A DNA stretch of 64,000 bases from M1-B18 sp048264125 (GCA_048264125.1 JBLXDM010000012.1:62001-126000); one strand, 5' to 3'; shown: positions 25,263 to 35,071, numbered from the stretch's first letter. Notes: generated by a model not told the origin, from the letters alone. Numbers and translations are program-made.

Positions 25263-25330
25263 TTTTGATACTGTTTTATATAGGGTTTTTGGTAATAAAA
25301 AATCAGTATCAAAAGTGTACCTTTTGATAC
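25263..25330. repeat. Cluster of TTTTGATAC repeats
   Basis: TTTTGATACTG (25263-25273) and its exact inverse CAGTATCAAAA (25304-25314) form an 11-bp inverted repeat with a 30-base spacer; a third copy, TTTTGATACC, follows at 25322. It lies 30 bases after the stop of the small lipoprotein gene. It could be a terminator-like hairpin or a protein-binding cluster. Confidence 0.5.
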
Positions 25331-25359
25331 CGGTTAAAGTTATCGTAAAGCTCCAGCTG

Positions 25360-25599
25360 CTACTCTGCGATTAGAAGAACATTCTTTAAATCTGTCAAAT
25401 ATGTTGTTCCATCAGTTGTGGTAATTTGTATGCTGGTATCATCATAATCACGCCAGGACTGTACCTCTACTTCCAAAGTAACATCACCAATTACAATTAT
25501 TGCTTTATCAAATTTCCATTTGGTATCTATGATTTGTTTATTACATCCGGTTAAAATCAGTATACTTAAAATTACAAGCATAATAAGCTTATTTTTCAT
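25360..25599 (-). CDS. Small lipoprotein
   Basis: The 79-residue product starts with a lipoprotein signal (MKNKLIMLVILSILILTGCN, lipobox LTGC with Cys at 19). The mature part is about 60 residues with a beta-rich pattern ending YLTDLKNVLLI. AAAGGAGGG precedes the start. It is expected on the outer face of the membrane; the role is unknown. Confidence 0.75.
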   Translation of the reverse strand: MKNKLIMLVILSILILTGCNKQIIDTKWKFDKAIIVIGDVTLEVEVQSWRDYDDTSIQITTTDGTTYLTDLKNVLLIAE

Positions 25600-25781
25600 T
25601 ATTAGTCCCTCCTTTCAATACTGTCTGCAGCTGCTCCTATAGTCTGCCTATCAGCTCAAGCAAATCACTCATTTCTTGGTTTTTATATACATCATTAATA
25701 GTATTTTACTCAGTATATAGAGTATAGTCAATTAGGTTCTTTATACCAGGCATGTAGATACTAGGATAAAAATAATAGCTT

Positions 25782-26357
25782 TCATATAAACACCCTTAAA
25801 ACCAACAGGATTGAAGCTAGAAATAAAGTCTTATCTACTATTCCTCCAGTGGTGCATGTCACTGGAAATCTCATTCTTGATTTATCTAAAGGATAAAGCA
25901 ATGCTGTGCCATTATGAGTAAATAAGTCGGCTACAATATGGCATGTAGCTCCTATAGCGATTCCTATTGAAAGACTTTTCAAATCATTATAAGCAGCCAT
26001 AAGATAGCAGCTATATAGGATAACCCCCAACCCCAATATGCTATGTGTAAAGGTTCTATGGGAGGATATTCCTGCCAGAAATAAAAATATGCTAATTGCC
26101 TTCATTAGCCTACTAGGCTGCCCAAATCCTCCTATAAGAATGTATATCCCTAACCCAACTAACAGCACCATTAATACAAACTTGTTCTTTATGGGTAGTA
26201 TTTTGCTGTTTATGAGGGACTTTGGATGCTCTATATCTAGAAGCAGCGAGCCCAGGGCAGCTCCTGCAATCAGCAGGGTATTTACCTCCATTCCTATTGC
26301 TGTTGCTAGGTAGATTGTTGCTGCTGTTCCTATTGCTAGGTGCGTTTTTCCTGTCAT
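25782..26357 (-). CDS. YdjM-like (DUF457) membrane-bound metal-dependent hydrolase
   Basis: I start at MTGKTHLAIG because GGAGAAGG precedes that ATG; the frame is open further upstream without a site. The 191-residue protein has the family's opening (TGKTHLAIG), several membrane helices and conserved His residues: SSHRTFTHSILG and ATCHIVADLFTHNG. YdjM/YfhO-type proteins are putative metal-dependent hydrolases of the inner membrane with unknown substrates. It follows the giant secreted protein gene, and a decayed copy of the pair lies at 24.1-24.5 kb. Confidence 0.85.
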   Translation of the reverse strand: MTGKTHLAIGTAATIYLATAIGMEVNTLLIAGAALGSLLLDIEHPKSLINSKILPIKNKFVLMVLLVGLGIYILIGGFGQPSRLMKAISIFLFLAGISSHRTFTHSILGLGVILYSCYLMAAYNDLKSLSIGIAIGATCHIVADLFTHNGTALLYPLDKSRMRFPVTCTTGGIVDKTLFLASILLVLRVFI

Positions 26358-26375
26358 ATTAAACCTTCTCCTTTT

Positions 26376-26411
26376 GAAAAAAATAGCTCTGCAGCCAGTG
26401 GCCACAGAGCT
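26376..26411 (-). terminator. Rho-independent terminator
   Basis: On the minus strand AGCTCTG and CAGAGCT pair around a 13-base loop and are followed by ATTTTTTTC. It lies 9 bases after the stop of the giant gene. Confidence 0.75.
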
Positions 26412-26419
26412 TTATTTTA

Positions 26420-29400
26420 CTACTTATCATGCTTATCCTTTATGCCTGGTTTTAGGAGCTCTAGGATGTTTCTTTGTACCTCTAAATCTAGCTCAACATC
26501 CTTGTAATTACTTCCCTTCCATGCTCTTACTATGAATTTGTAAGTAGGTCTAAGCCTGTAATTATTTCTGTCCAAAGTTTCATCTGTAGTAACCCATAAT
26601 GTATATTTCATAATGTTTGTTTTAACATTGACTGCGCCATTAACATTCATACTCAACGGATAAACCTGAGCTGTATAGCCCATTTCTACCCGTTTATCCA
26701 TCGCCATAATATCCGGGTCTACAAATATTTCTAGCCTTTCTGCATATCCTTCGGTGTCTATAGTAAAGATTAGCTGATCACCAGCCATGGCTGGATTGGG
26801 AAGTAGGGTTGCACTAACCTTTAGACCATCTATCTCATAGTTTCGGCTCCTATAAAAGCTATTTCCTGCATTATCTGTGGCCTCCATATGGAGATACCAT
26901 ACACCATCCTGATCCTGGTCTGTTGTTGCTGTAGATTGTGTTAATGTTGTCCATCCAGCTGAAGGTTTTGCAGCCGATTGAGTCCAATTGTACCTTATGC
27001 TGCTTAAGCCGCTGCCACCTGTATCTGTGGCAGTAATAATTACGTTCAATGGCCCCATGCCCTTATAGGTCTGTGGATTGGCATCTATACTTGGATCAAG
27101 CTTATCTATTAGGAATGGCCCAGCTACTACATTCTCACTCAGCTTCCCATCTGAATCCTTTGCTGTTAGATGCAGATACCATACGCCATTATTGACCTGT
27201 GTAACATTAAAATTATCCTGATATGCTGTAGCCCATGAACTGGGAGCTGTAACCGTGTTTGACCAAGAGTACCTAACTTCTTCAATAGTTCTACCATTAA
27301 AGGCCCTTGCTTCTACATTCACCCTCAAGTCGCCTTGGGCTTGGGCCATGTTCTTGTTGTACCATCCATATGTCTTATCTGGGTTTGCGGTCACCACAGG
27401 CGGCAGATTGCTAACATCTATCGTTACCACATCATAGTAGCTCCATACCCCTTCGAGGTCCCTAACCCGCAGCCTGACGGTATATATATTTCCATCCTTT
27501 AAGGTTGTAGGCTTCCCTGTATTCCAGACTATATCACCTTCTTTAATCCAACTCCAGTCCTCTAAGGCTATACCCCTGTTGGGTTTGCTTTGGTGGTCTA
27601 GGTCGTAGGAGCTGCTGGTAAAACTAAAGGTGAATTCTTTAGTCGTAGGGTTATAATTGGTCATGGCATAATTAATCTTTGCTATCGCCCTCCTGTGGAC
27701 GTACAGTTGGGTTGTAGAAAGCCCCTCTAAGCTCCATAGGCGGTAATTGTCAAACCTATCATCGTTCTTTGGATTATCTTGGCCCTGGTATAGTACATTG
27801 TAAAGTCCGGTGTAAAGGAATTTTGTAATCGGCCCTGGGAACCATGCCCCTGAATTAGGCAGCTGCCCAAGGCTGTTTTCATATATGCTTGGGTCGTGGG
27901 TATACCTCCACCGTTCTGCATACTTAGGGTCGTTTTCTCTGTCCTCGTAGCTAAATTCATACTGCATTTCTTCGCCCACTAGGATATATTGGGTATTGGA
28001 ATTGTCTAGGTCATAGACTATTTGTGTCTTTACCTCAGATATAAATTCCTCCAGGCTGTTAGTGACTAGGTTAGTACCGTCCACTAAGGCTGCTATTGTT
28101 CTATTGGCTTGCTCCTCATAGTTCCCTATTATTTCATCCCCTGGTTTGATGGAAGGATAATGAGAATAGTCCCCGTCATCATCCTGAGACGGGTCCCAAT
28201 AATATGCGTATGGCCCAGCCATTTGATAGATACTATGTCCTTCTTCAGCTACTAATTCCATGTGTAGATACCTTCTGGTGTCTCTAGGTATTTGAATTGT
28301 AATATCTCTATCTACATTTACGCTATCTACAGTAATAGGGTTTGTATATGTGCCTGGCTTGGTGGTGCTATCAGTAAGACTATATCTTATTTCTTTGAAC
28401 TTATATTCGTTGCTTCTGCCGGTAATCCTGATTGTTTTGCTTACGGATGCAGGGGCACTCCAATAGTTCCTATCTACATGTACTTCCTCTTTTGGATGAT
28501 ATACAACTTGAAATTGTGGCTTTTCTAGGTTGTAAAACTTAGAATTTGCGTTCAATATTTCTGATATTGTGCCACTCATGCTTGTTCTTTTGGAATCAAA
28601 CAACCCCTTTGTACTATCATCTATATTTATAATATACCTCTCTGCTCCATCCCTCCAGTGTGTCTTTAGGGATATTTCCTCCATCCCTTCTGCATCCTTA
28701 ATGGGGTTAGGTGCATTTGGTGTTGCTGCTATATTAGTTGAGCTGAAGGATGGATAACTATTGGAGTCGTAGGTACTATCATAGATTATTTTATTTGCAG
28801 CTTCATCGTAAATCATTATTTGTCCGCTATACTTACCATTAGTGTAAGTGATTCGGGTAAGGAGTAATCTTCCTCCATATAATCTTGTTGTTACACAGTT
28901 AGTTATTAGTGGGGCTTTTAAAGGGGTTTCTTCTATCTCCTTAGTATGGACATTAATCCGTATACCATAGTTCATATATACATAGTCCCTACCCACACCT
29001 AAATAGTGATATGCGAATGTATATGGATAACCCGTAGAGCCTGTTTCTCTAGGTATTGGTTGGCCATTATGCAATATTACTTGTCCTGCTATATATAAAT
29101 TGAAATGACTTCGTAGTTCCTCTGTTTTATAAAACATAGGGGCATTATTGGGCCCTGTTGTATTCTCTGCTATTACAAAGGAGGCATTCTGATTGTCCGT
29201 CATAGTTGAAGATGAATTATATAATGATGGAACCATGTATCCACCAAAGAGTCGGGTAGTATAGAAGCCTGGTCTTAGGACATTGGTGAAGGTAAAGCCA
29301 TTTTTCAATATTTGATAATTTTCTTCCCTATCAACTAGACCATGACCAAATAAAACAGATACTCCTAGGGTTTTTGTATTGTTTTGATCAAATACATATC

Positions 29401-32400
29401 TCCTGTATGTCCCCCAGCCTCCGGCTTGATAGGCGGCTATGACATATACCTTATTATCGGCCCCAGCCCTAAGCTGTTGCATACCGTTAGGTGTATCGTT
29501 GTAATCATCATTATCAAGGTCGAATACCAGGGTTGCTGCCTTGGTCTCTATGTCTACATATTTAACCTGCCAAGGCCATCCAATTGACCCTCCCCCTACC
29601 AACTTGTTTTCAATAAAGTAAAGCCTGTTATTGGGCATTAGGGTTAAGTCGCGAATTTGATACTGTGTTTGATATATATAGTCCTTTTCAAGGGTATATA
29701 GATGTGTCCTGGCTATATAATATGTGGGATTATGCCCTGAAGTCTGCTCTATATTGTAGAAATGTAGATTGTGGCTTGTCTGATTGTCATTGTATATTAC
29801 TTTATAGTCTATCCCCCTGGCCCCCAGCTCCACCTCCAGATGCTCTGTTATGGCAGACTTAATATCGGTTATATCGTGCTTTGAATCGCCAGCATTAACC
29901 AGGATGTCCATGACAGGCTTAGGCTTGGCCTCAAAGGTCACTATAGGGGGTGTATTTATTACTTCAATAACCTTTAGCTCTTCATTGCTTCTCCTGTCTG
30001 CCTCCGTCACAAACTGGTCTACCGTCGGCTGCCCGAAAGCCTCCTTTACATATAGCCTTATTTGGTAATTGCCTACTTCGGCTACATCATATTCTATGTT
30101 CTTACCTTCCCCTATCTTAGTCCAGCTGCTTTCAAATATGCCATCGTTGTTGCTGTCATAACGTATAAACCATTCTCTATTTGCAATGGTGTCACTGTCG
30201 TTAGAGTAGGAGTCGTCTCTCAGCTCTAGCTTGGCCATAAATACATTATCAGGATTTCTTAATATTTTTGATTGTGCATTTATAACCACCACTGGCGGCT
30301 CATCCGGGGCAATGGTTATAATTCTTTCTGCTACATCATTATTACCATAGGTATTTTCCACGTATAACCTAACCCTGTAGTCCCCGGCTTCCTTCATTAA
30401 GGCTGTAAGCTTTGTAGCCGTCAAAGAACCATCAACTCTAATGCTGCTTCCGCTTTGCCCACCAGCTGGAGCTATTGTCCAGTAGGTCTTTGTATTGTCT
30501 ATTGGGTATAGGTCATTTCCTGTACTTGTAGCGGAGTCCATGGTAAACATCCTATTTTCCTTCAAGGTTCCTCCAACCGTTATACGGGCTACCGGATATG
30601 GTTCCGTAACCATAACCGTATGTCGTGCCGGATCTCTGGAGCTTACCCCTTGATTATTCCATACATCCATTTCAATATTTTTCTGTCCTATAGTAGTAAA
30701 GTAAACTTCAATTCTTGACTGCGTCCTGTCTATATAGCCATAATCCGGATGCTTTGTCAGTACCGTTGTCCCTGAAGGCATTTCCCACCAATGGGCTTCG
30801 ATGAAGAACTGTGGATCAGGGCTGTAGGACTTAGTACCATCAAGCGTAACCTTGTCGCCTAGACTTACCGTTGTCGGTCCCTCGATAATAGGTATTGGGG
30901 GCTGGGCCAGTTGGCTTGTGGGTACATCTACATAGCCCTCGCCGTAGTAGGTGCCATAATTTGTTTTCAGCTCCGCTTTAAGCCATACCCTCCTATTGGT
31001 ATGACTTACGTCAGTATTCAATGCCCTGATAATCGTAGCAGCTGTGCTGTCGTGCTTTATAGGCAGCCTATAACCCAGTGCCTCATTCCTTGGGGTTTTA
31101 ACCTCTGTATTCCATTCTAGTATAGTTTCCCCTGCAGACAGACCATCTGCTCGAATAGTGAAGTTTACATTCGCTTCGGCCCAAGTAGCACCATAGGGAA
31201 TATTTATAGAGTTTGCGCTGCCGGTGATTACTATCATAGCGTCAGGCTTTACTATATCAAGCCTTATGGTTCTAGTCTTAGTGCCGACATTATTACTCGT
31301 ATCTCTAGCCTCTAGGCTAACGGTCATTTGATCGCTGCCAGTCAAGTATTTCTCCAGGGCAGCTTCATCGGCGAAGGTCATGGTGGGGTTCTTTGTGCTG
31401 GAGAAGCTCTCTGTGGCATAGGTCTGGGTATTTAGCCTAGTCCAATTCCAGCGGTTAATTGAGCCTCCCTGGGACGTGGATTTATCCATCAGGTTTATTG
31501 TCAGCGGAAAATTTTCAACCCTTATAGTGCTGTTATTTACATTTTGCATGTTATGAATGACATCAAAGTCAACATTAATGGAGCTGGGCTGATTCTTGTA
31601 ATAGTAAGTGACTATAAAATACAAACCCTTTCCAGAATCAAAGCGGTTTTTAACCTCTTCCCTAGATAGACTAGGATTACTGGCATCAAGATTAATATTA
31701 ACATTAGATGCATGCTGCCTATCGTTATAACTTAATGTTGATTCCCAAGAATATCTAATTAAAACCCCATCAGGCACCTTACCAGCAAAGGCTTTATGCT
31801 GCCCGGTATAACTCTCCCCCCATGTCTTGGCATAACTTGTGGTAGGCTCGATCTCTGTAAAGCCTAAGTCCGAATCTATGTATACCTCTTGCACTTGTAT
31901 GCTAGGTACGACTACCTTTACAGCGGAAAAGTATTGTTTAAAGAAGGTATTACGCCATGCAGCACTTCCTGTGCTGGAAGCTCCACTGGCCCAGTGATTT
32001 CCGTTATCTGAAGGGGTATCTTCGGTGTTGATGGCATATAGATAATATCTATACTCCCCTGGCATTGTTAATGTCTTATAATTTTCATTCAAAGGTACAT
32101 CAGTTGTACCGGCAGAATGAGTATTGTTTAGCACCGGAAACATGGCTGAGTGCTGCTGCACGTGTATATTTTTTATCGGCAGAGTTCCAGGGGTAGACAT
32201 ATTTGTCATAGTAACTACGTCACCTTTTTGTGCATAAAGGACAGCATTGGCAAAATCACTTTTGCCCTCACCAAAGCCTGTGCCTATACCGACACTTGGA
32301 TTATCTTCTGGCCCATCTATCCTTGTAATTCCGTATTGGCTGCCACCATTGAGTGATAGAGAAAATATTCCTTTGGGCTTTTTTAGTCTACCATCTGCTA

Positions 32401-32584
32401 GTTCAGGGAATAATTTAGACTCATAAGGTACCTCTTTAAATCCTTGTCCTCCTAAAAGGGTGTCTAATAAATAATCGATCTTTACCCTTCCATTTTCAAC
32501 TACTTCACCATATGCATAATTAAAGCTAAAAAAAGATAGCAGCATTGAAAATGCTGCTATCACCGAAACGTGTCTTTTATTCAT
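26420..32584 (-). CDS. Giant secreted protein with PKD/Ig-like repeats
   Basis: The 2054-residue protein has a signal peptide (NKRHVSVIAAFSMLLSFFSF, cleavage near residue 26). After a unique N-terminal domain come repeated PKD/Ig-like modules, seen as the starts PPIPIIEGPTTVSLGDKVTL, PYPVARITVGG, PPVVVINAQSK, PPIVTFEAKPKP and PPVVTANPDKT, and two related modules with RYSWSNTV...VWYLHLTAKD and RYNWTQSA...VWYLHMEATD. A beta-propeller-like centre (about 1000-1300) is possible. There is no LPxTG or SLH segment, so it may attach through its upstream partner. It starts 22 bases after the SLH protein gene, in one operon. A surface adhesin or mating-pair stabiliser is a reasonable guess. Confidence 0.8.
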   Translation of the reverse strand: MNKRHVSVIAAFSMLLSFFSFNYAYGEVVENGRVKIDYLLDTLLGGQGFKEVPYESKLFPELADGRLKKPKGIFSLSLNGGSQYGITRIDGPEDNPSVGIGTGFGEGKSDFANAVLYAQKGDVVTMTNMSTPGTLPIKNIHVQQHSAMFPVLNNTHSAGTTDVPLNENYKTLTMPGEYRYYLYAINTEDTPSDNGNHWASGASSTGSAAWRNTFFKQYFSAVKVVVPSIQVQEVYIDSDLGFTEIEPTTSYAKTWGESYTGQHKAFAGKVPDGVLIRYSWESTLSYNDRQHASNVNINLDASNPSLSREEVKNRFDSGKGLYFIVTYYYKNQPSSINVDFDVIHNMQNVNNSTIRVENFPLTINLMDKSTSQGGSINRWNWTRLNTQTYATESFSSTKNPTMTFADEAALEKYLTGSDQMTVSLEARDTSNNVGTKTRTIRLDIVKPDAMIVITGSANSINIPYGATWAEANVNFTIRADGLSAGETILEWNTEVKTPRNEALGYRLPIKHDSTAATIIRALNTDVSHTNRRVWLKAELKTNYGTYYGEGYVDVPTSQLAQPPIPIIEGPTTVSLGDKVTLDGTKSYSPDPQFFIEAHWWEMPSGTTVLTKHPDYGYIDRTQSRIEVYFTTIGQKNIEMDVWNNQGVSSRDPARHTVMVTEPYPVARITVGGTLKENRMFTMDSATSTGNDLYPIDNTKTYWTIAPAGGQSGSSIRVDGSLTATKLTALMKEAGDYRVRLYVENTYGNNDVAERIITIAPDEPPVVVINAQSKILRNPDNVFMAKLELRDDSYSNDSDTIANREWFIRYDSNNDGIFESSWTKIGEGKNIEYDVAEVGNYQIRLYVKEAFGQPTVDQFVTEADRRSNEELKVIEVINTPPIVTFEAKPKPVMDILVNAGDSKHDITDIKSAITEHLEVELGARGIDYKVIYNDNQTSHNLHFYNIEQTSGHNPTYYIARTHLYTLEKDYIYQTQYQIRDLTLMPNNRLYFIENKLVGGGSIGWPWQVKYVDIETKAATLVFDLDNDDYNDTPNGMQQLRAGADNKVYVIAAYQAGGWGTYRRYVFDQNNTKTLGVSVLFGHGLVDREENYQILKNGFTFTNVLRPGFYTTRLFGGYMVPSLYNSSSTMTDNQNASFVIAENTTGPNNAPMFYKTEELRSHFNLYIAGQVILHNGQPIPRETGSTGYPYTFAYHYLGVGRDYVYMNYGIRINVHTKEIEETPLKAPLITNCVTTRLYGGRLLLTRITYTNGKYSGQIMIYDEAANKIIYDSTYDSNSYPSFSSTNIAATPNAPNPIKDAEGMEEISLKTHWRDGAERYIINIDDSTKGLFDSKRTSMSGTISEILNANSKFYNLEKPQFQVVYHPKEEVHVDRNYWSAPASVSKTIRITGRSNEYKFKEIRYSLTDSTTKPGTYTNPITVDSVNVDRDITIQIPRDTRRYLHMELVAEEGHSIYQMAGPYAYYWDPSQDDDGDYSHYPSIKPGDEIIGNYEEQANRTIAALVDGTNLVTNSLEEFISEVKTQIVYDLDNSNTQYILVGEEMQYEFSYEDRENDPKYAERWRYTHDPSIYENSLGQLPNSGAWFPGPITKFLYTGLYNVLYQGQDNPKNDDRFDNYRLWSLEGLSTTQLYVHRRAIAKINYAMTNYNPTTKEFTFSFTSSSYDLDHQSKPNRGIALEDWSWIKEGDIVWNTGKPTTLKDGNIYTVRLRVRDLEGVWSYYDVVTIDVSNLPPVVTANPDKTYGWYNKNMAQAQGDLRVNVEARAFNGRTIEEVRYSWSNTVTAPSSWATAYQDNFNVTQVNNGVWYLHLTAKDSDGKLSENVVAGPFLIDKLDPSIDANPQTYKGMGPLNVIITATDTGGSGLSSIRYNWTQSAAKPSAGWTTLTQSTATTDQDQDGVWYLHMEATDNAGNSFYRSRNYEIDGLKVSATLLPNPAMAGDQLIFTIDTEGYAERLEIFVDPDIMAMDKRVEMGYTAQVYPLSMNVNGAVNVKTNIMKYTLWVTTDETLDRNNYRLRPTYKFIVRAWKGSNYKDVELDLEVQRNILELLKPGIKDKHDK

Positions 32585-32606
32585 TGGATTACACTCCTTT
32601 TATGGC

Positions 32607-33866
32607 TTACCTTAAATCCTTAAGTTTTACCGATATTTCCTGCTCATATACAAAATATACATCTGTTTTTTCTCTTAATGGGTCATTGCTTAATGGCCTT
32701 CTACTTCGTATTTTGTAGGTGATTATATCACCCTCTTTGAATTTGTATGTTTCTCTGTACTTTAAAGTCCCATATCTTTCAAAATGTAACCAATCCATAG
32801 GTAACCATATTCTTTTTTCTATATCGTGAGATGCGTAAGTAATGAAAGTGCCACTCATTGCCCAATGAGTGTCTAATCTCTCTGTTATTTGATATTTTTG
32901 AGTACTGTAATTATACGATTCAGACCTATTTAATTCAGGATGACTAGTGCTCATAATATTAAAGGTCCAGTCCATATCCCAAAGCTCTTTAATGTCATGT
33001 TCTATAAGGTAATATATCCCGAACCACCATTTCATTCTCTCCTGCATTTCCTTATCGGCTATTACCTCAAATCTCAAGGGCTTTAATGACTTGGCCAACG
33101 CATAAACCTCGTCAGTAATTTGCTCCTCTGGCCCTTCTATATAGCCGTAGCCCAGCTCATCCTGATATACTACTCGGTTTATAGGCTTCTTTATCTCATC
33201 TGCCTTAAGCCGCTTGGAGGGGTTTATAAGCCTCTCTATCATAGTGCTGGCTTCAGCTCTTGTGGCTTTAGCTCCGGCTCTAAAAGTTCCATCCGGGTAG
33301 CCCCCCATTATGCCGGTATAGTAGGCAAAAAGTATATCTTCACTCATATTTGCTTCAATTTGACCAAAGTCCTTAATGCGGACACTGTAATCCTGAAGAT
33401 TTTGTGGATGAGATTCATCTGTTAAGGCCCTTGACACCATTCTGGCCATTTCTCCCCTGGTTATATGACGATCCCAATCTACTGCCTTAAACTCTCCTGA
33501 CCTAATGATCCCTCGTTTTGTTGCTGCCTCCACATATGGTACATACCATTCACCGGATGTGGTAGTATTTATGCTTTGTCCATTGGAAGTTGCTATAATC
33601 TTTGTGAATTCTGCCACTGTGATATTATTGTCGGGCTTAAAGGTCCCATCCAAAAAACCATTTATGATCCCCTTATCAAACAATATTGCTATGGTATCCT
33701 TGGCCCAATGGCTATTTATGTCTGATATCCTATTGGTAACGCTGTTGATGAGTCCATCCAACCCGGACTTTATATTATCAAACAAACTGCTATTGGCATA
33801 TACGTTAACACTTGAAAACATTGTAATAACAATCAATATTAAGCATATTCTTTTTTTGCTTGTCAT
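32607..33866 (-). CDS. S-layer homology (SLH) domain protein
   Basis: A signal peptide (residues 1-25) is followed by three SLH repeats: INSHWAKDTIAILFDKGI with GFLDGTFKPDN, YVEAATKRGIIRSGEF with ITRGEMA, and ILFAYYTGIMGGYPDGTF with ATRAEAS. These bind pyruvylated secondary cell-wall polymer. The remaining 210 residues form a globular outer domain with no name. Length is 419 residues. It is the first gene of an operon with the giant protein and probably anchors or organises it on the cell surface. Confidence 0.9.
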   Translation of the reverse strand: MTSKKRICLILIVITMFSSVNVYANSSLFDNIKSGLDGLINSVTNRISDINSHWAKDTIAILFDKGIINGFLDGTFKPDNNITVAEFTKIIATSNGQSINTTTSGEWYVPYVEAATKRGIIRSGEFKAVDWDRHITRGEMARMVSRALTDESHPQNLQDYSVRIKDFGQIEANMSEDILFAYYTGIMGGYPDGTFRAGAKATRAEASTMIERLINPSKRLKADEIKKPINRVVYQDELGYGYIEGPEEQITDEVYALAKSLKPLRFEVIADKEMQERMKWWFGIYYLIEHDIKELWDMDWTFNIMSTSHPELNRSESYNYSTQKYQITERLDTHWAMSGTFITYASHDIEKRIWLPMDWLHFERYGTLKYRETYKFKEGDIITYKIRSRRPLSNDPLREKTDVYFVYEQEISVKLKDLR

Positions 33867-33946
33867 TAGTTTGTAGCCTCCTTTTTATCAGTTCATATTT
33901 ATATTATTGTATAGGAATCTATAAGTTTCCTTCCTGATCCAAATTA

Positions 33947-34528
33947 TTAAGCGTAAAGCAATTTAAACTGCTTAATCCCTTTTATTTTGTCAAACTCTAT
34001 GTTTAAGAAACTCTCAAGAAATATTGGATTATACTTTTCTCGCTCCTTTAACATTTCCTGCAAGGCTTCCTCATGACCAAAAGCCCTTTTATATGGCCTT
34101 TTCATTCTCAGGGCATCATAGGTATCGCAAATTCTTATAATCTGAGCTCCTATACTTATGCAGCTGCCCTTTAATTTTCTAGGGTATCCAGTACCATCGT
34201 AATTTTCATGGTGATATATGATATTTTTTATTATGGATTGAGACTGACCCATGTTGGCCGCTATCATGCCACCAATTTCCGTATGATATTTTATTGAGTT
34301 CCATTCTACCTGTGTTAATCTTTCAGCCTTATTCAATACGCTTAAATCTACCATGCTTTTGCCAATATCGTGCAAAAGAGCAGACACAAAAATTTCTTTT
34401 GTAGTCTTATTATTGAGATTCAAAGCTTTACAAAGGGCTTCCGAAAGGTATGCTACCCTGAAACAATGTAGTATATCGGGAAGTTGTATTATACTTTCTT
34501 TATTTAACTTTAATCTAAAGGCTTCCAT
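33947..34528 (-). CDS. HD-GYP-type phosphohydrolase domain protein
   Basis: I start at MEAFRLKL, which has GGAGGGAAGG upstream; the longer frame has no site. The 193-residue protein has HDIGK (ALLHDIGKSMV), a later His (KYHTEIGG), HHENYDGTGYP and CDTYDAL, which together mark an HD-GYP domain (cyclic di-GMP phosphodiesterase type). No receiver or sensor domain is present. It is downstream of a toxin-antisense RNA copy and may tune surface or conjugation genes through cyclic di-GMP. Confidence 0.85.
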   Translation of the reverse strand: MEAFRLKLNKESIIQLPDILHCFRVAYLSEALCKALNLNNKTTKEIFVSALLHDIGKSMVDLSVLNKAERLTQVEWNSIKYHTEIGGMIAANMGQSQSIIKNIIYHHENYDGTGYPRKLKGSCISIGAQIIRICDTYDALRMKRPYKRAFGHEEALQEMLKEREKYNPIFLESFLNIEFDKIKGIKQFKLLYA

Positions 34529-34650
34529 TGTTCGCCTTCCCTCCTTATATAAAAATAAAAACCACCCAATTAAAAAGGGTAGCTTTACTAAAATCAATAA
34601 TTTTTACTTTACTATGTTTATTTTTTTACACTATATGGTATAATAAAGGT

Positions 34651-34738
34651 AATCGGAGCCGCTGATGCGGTTGCCACAATCAGGTGAAAAATTATCTAAT
34701 CACTCTGCAGGGCTAATGCAGGGTGATTTACTTTTTTG
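34651..34738 (+). ncRNA. Antisense antitoxin RNA, copy 1 (RatA/RNA II-like)
   Basis: A perfect TATAAT lies at 34639-34644, giving a start near 34651. Transcription would run through a small hairpin (CCGCTGATGCGG) to a terminator (AATCACTCTGCA...TGCAGGGTGATT followed by TACTTTTTT). The transcript converges on and overlaps the 3' end of the toxin gene. This is the layout of type I antitoxin RNAs of the Fst/TxpA class. Confidence 0.65.
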
Positions 34739-34826
34739 TGTTGTTATTCCTATCCATGTAGGAGATAAGCTTCAAGAGAAACATACCGAAGGCCAGCATT
34801 AATGCTATGGCTTCATATGTACTCAT
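34728..34826 (-). CDS. Holin-like type I toxin, copy 1
   Basis: The 32-residue peptide MSTYEAIALMLAFGMFLLKL with tail ISYMDRNNNTKK is one hydrophobic helix with a short charged tail, the pattern of the 'putative holin-like toxin' (Fst/TxpA) family, whose members start MSTYEAL. GGAGGTGG precedes the start. A promoter is likely at TTGCCC-17 bases-TAATAT near 34905-34935. Over-production of such peptides damages the membrane; the antisense RNA at 34651-34738 should hold it in check. Confidence 0.75.
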   Translation of the reverse strand: MSTYEAIALMLAFGMFLLKLISYMDRNNNTKK

Positions 34827-35071
34827 CCGCACCACCTCCTTTCTTTTGTGAAAGTTGGTGGCAACCACACCCTGCTTTATCCGATTACCTTTAAACTATA
34901 TTACCATTAATTTCTATATCGGGCAATCTGTTATTAAATTTTGAAGCTTCCAAAATCTTTATTATCTTAAAATATCCATGTTCCTTCTCTTGATTTATTA
35001 ATTATAAACGGTTCATAATAAGCACCCCCCTATTATCTATAATTGAATTTCAACAATCCCTCCCTTCAAAA

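Larger units (their letters stand above)
34555..34985. repeat. Direct repeat, copy 1 (with type I toxin-antitoxin module)
   Basis: This segment is about 85-90% identical to 36178-36610. It contains a terminator-like stem (34560-34590), the antisense RNA promoter and gene, the toxin gene, and at its right end a decayed piece of the 3' end of the SAF-domain gene (HGYFKIIKILEASKFN, compare MAFEIIKTPEDWRLEN). Confidence 0.75.

Noticed and set aside
26420..32584. Many plus-strand frames opposite the giant gene
   Set aside because: They are shadows without ribosome binding sites or family features.
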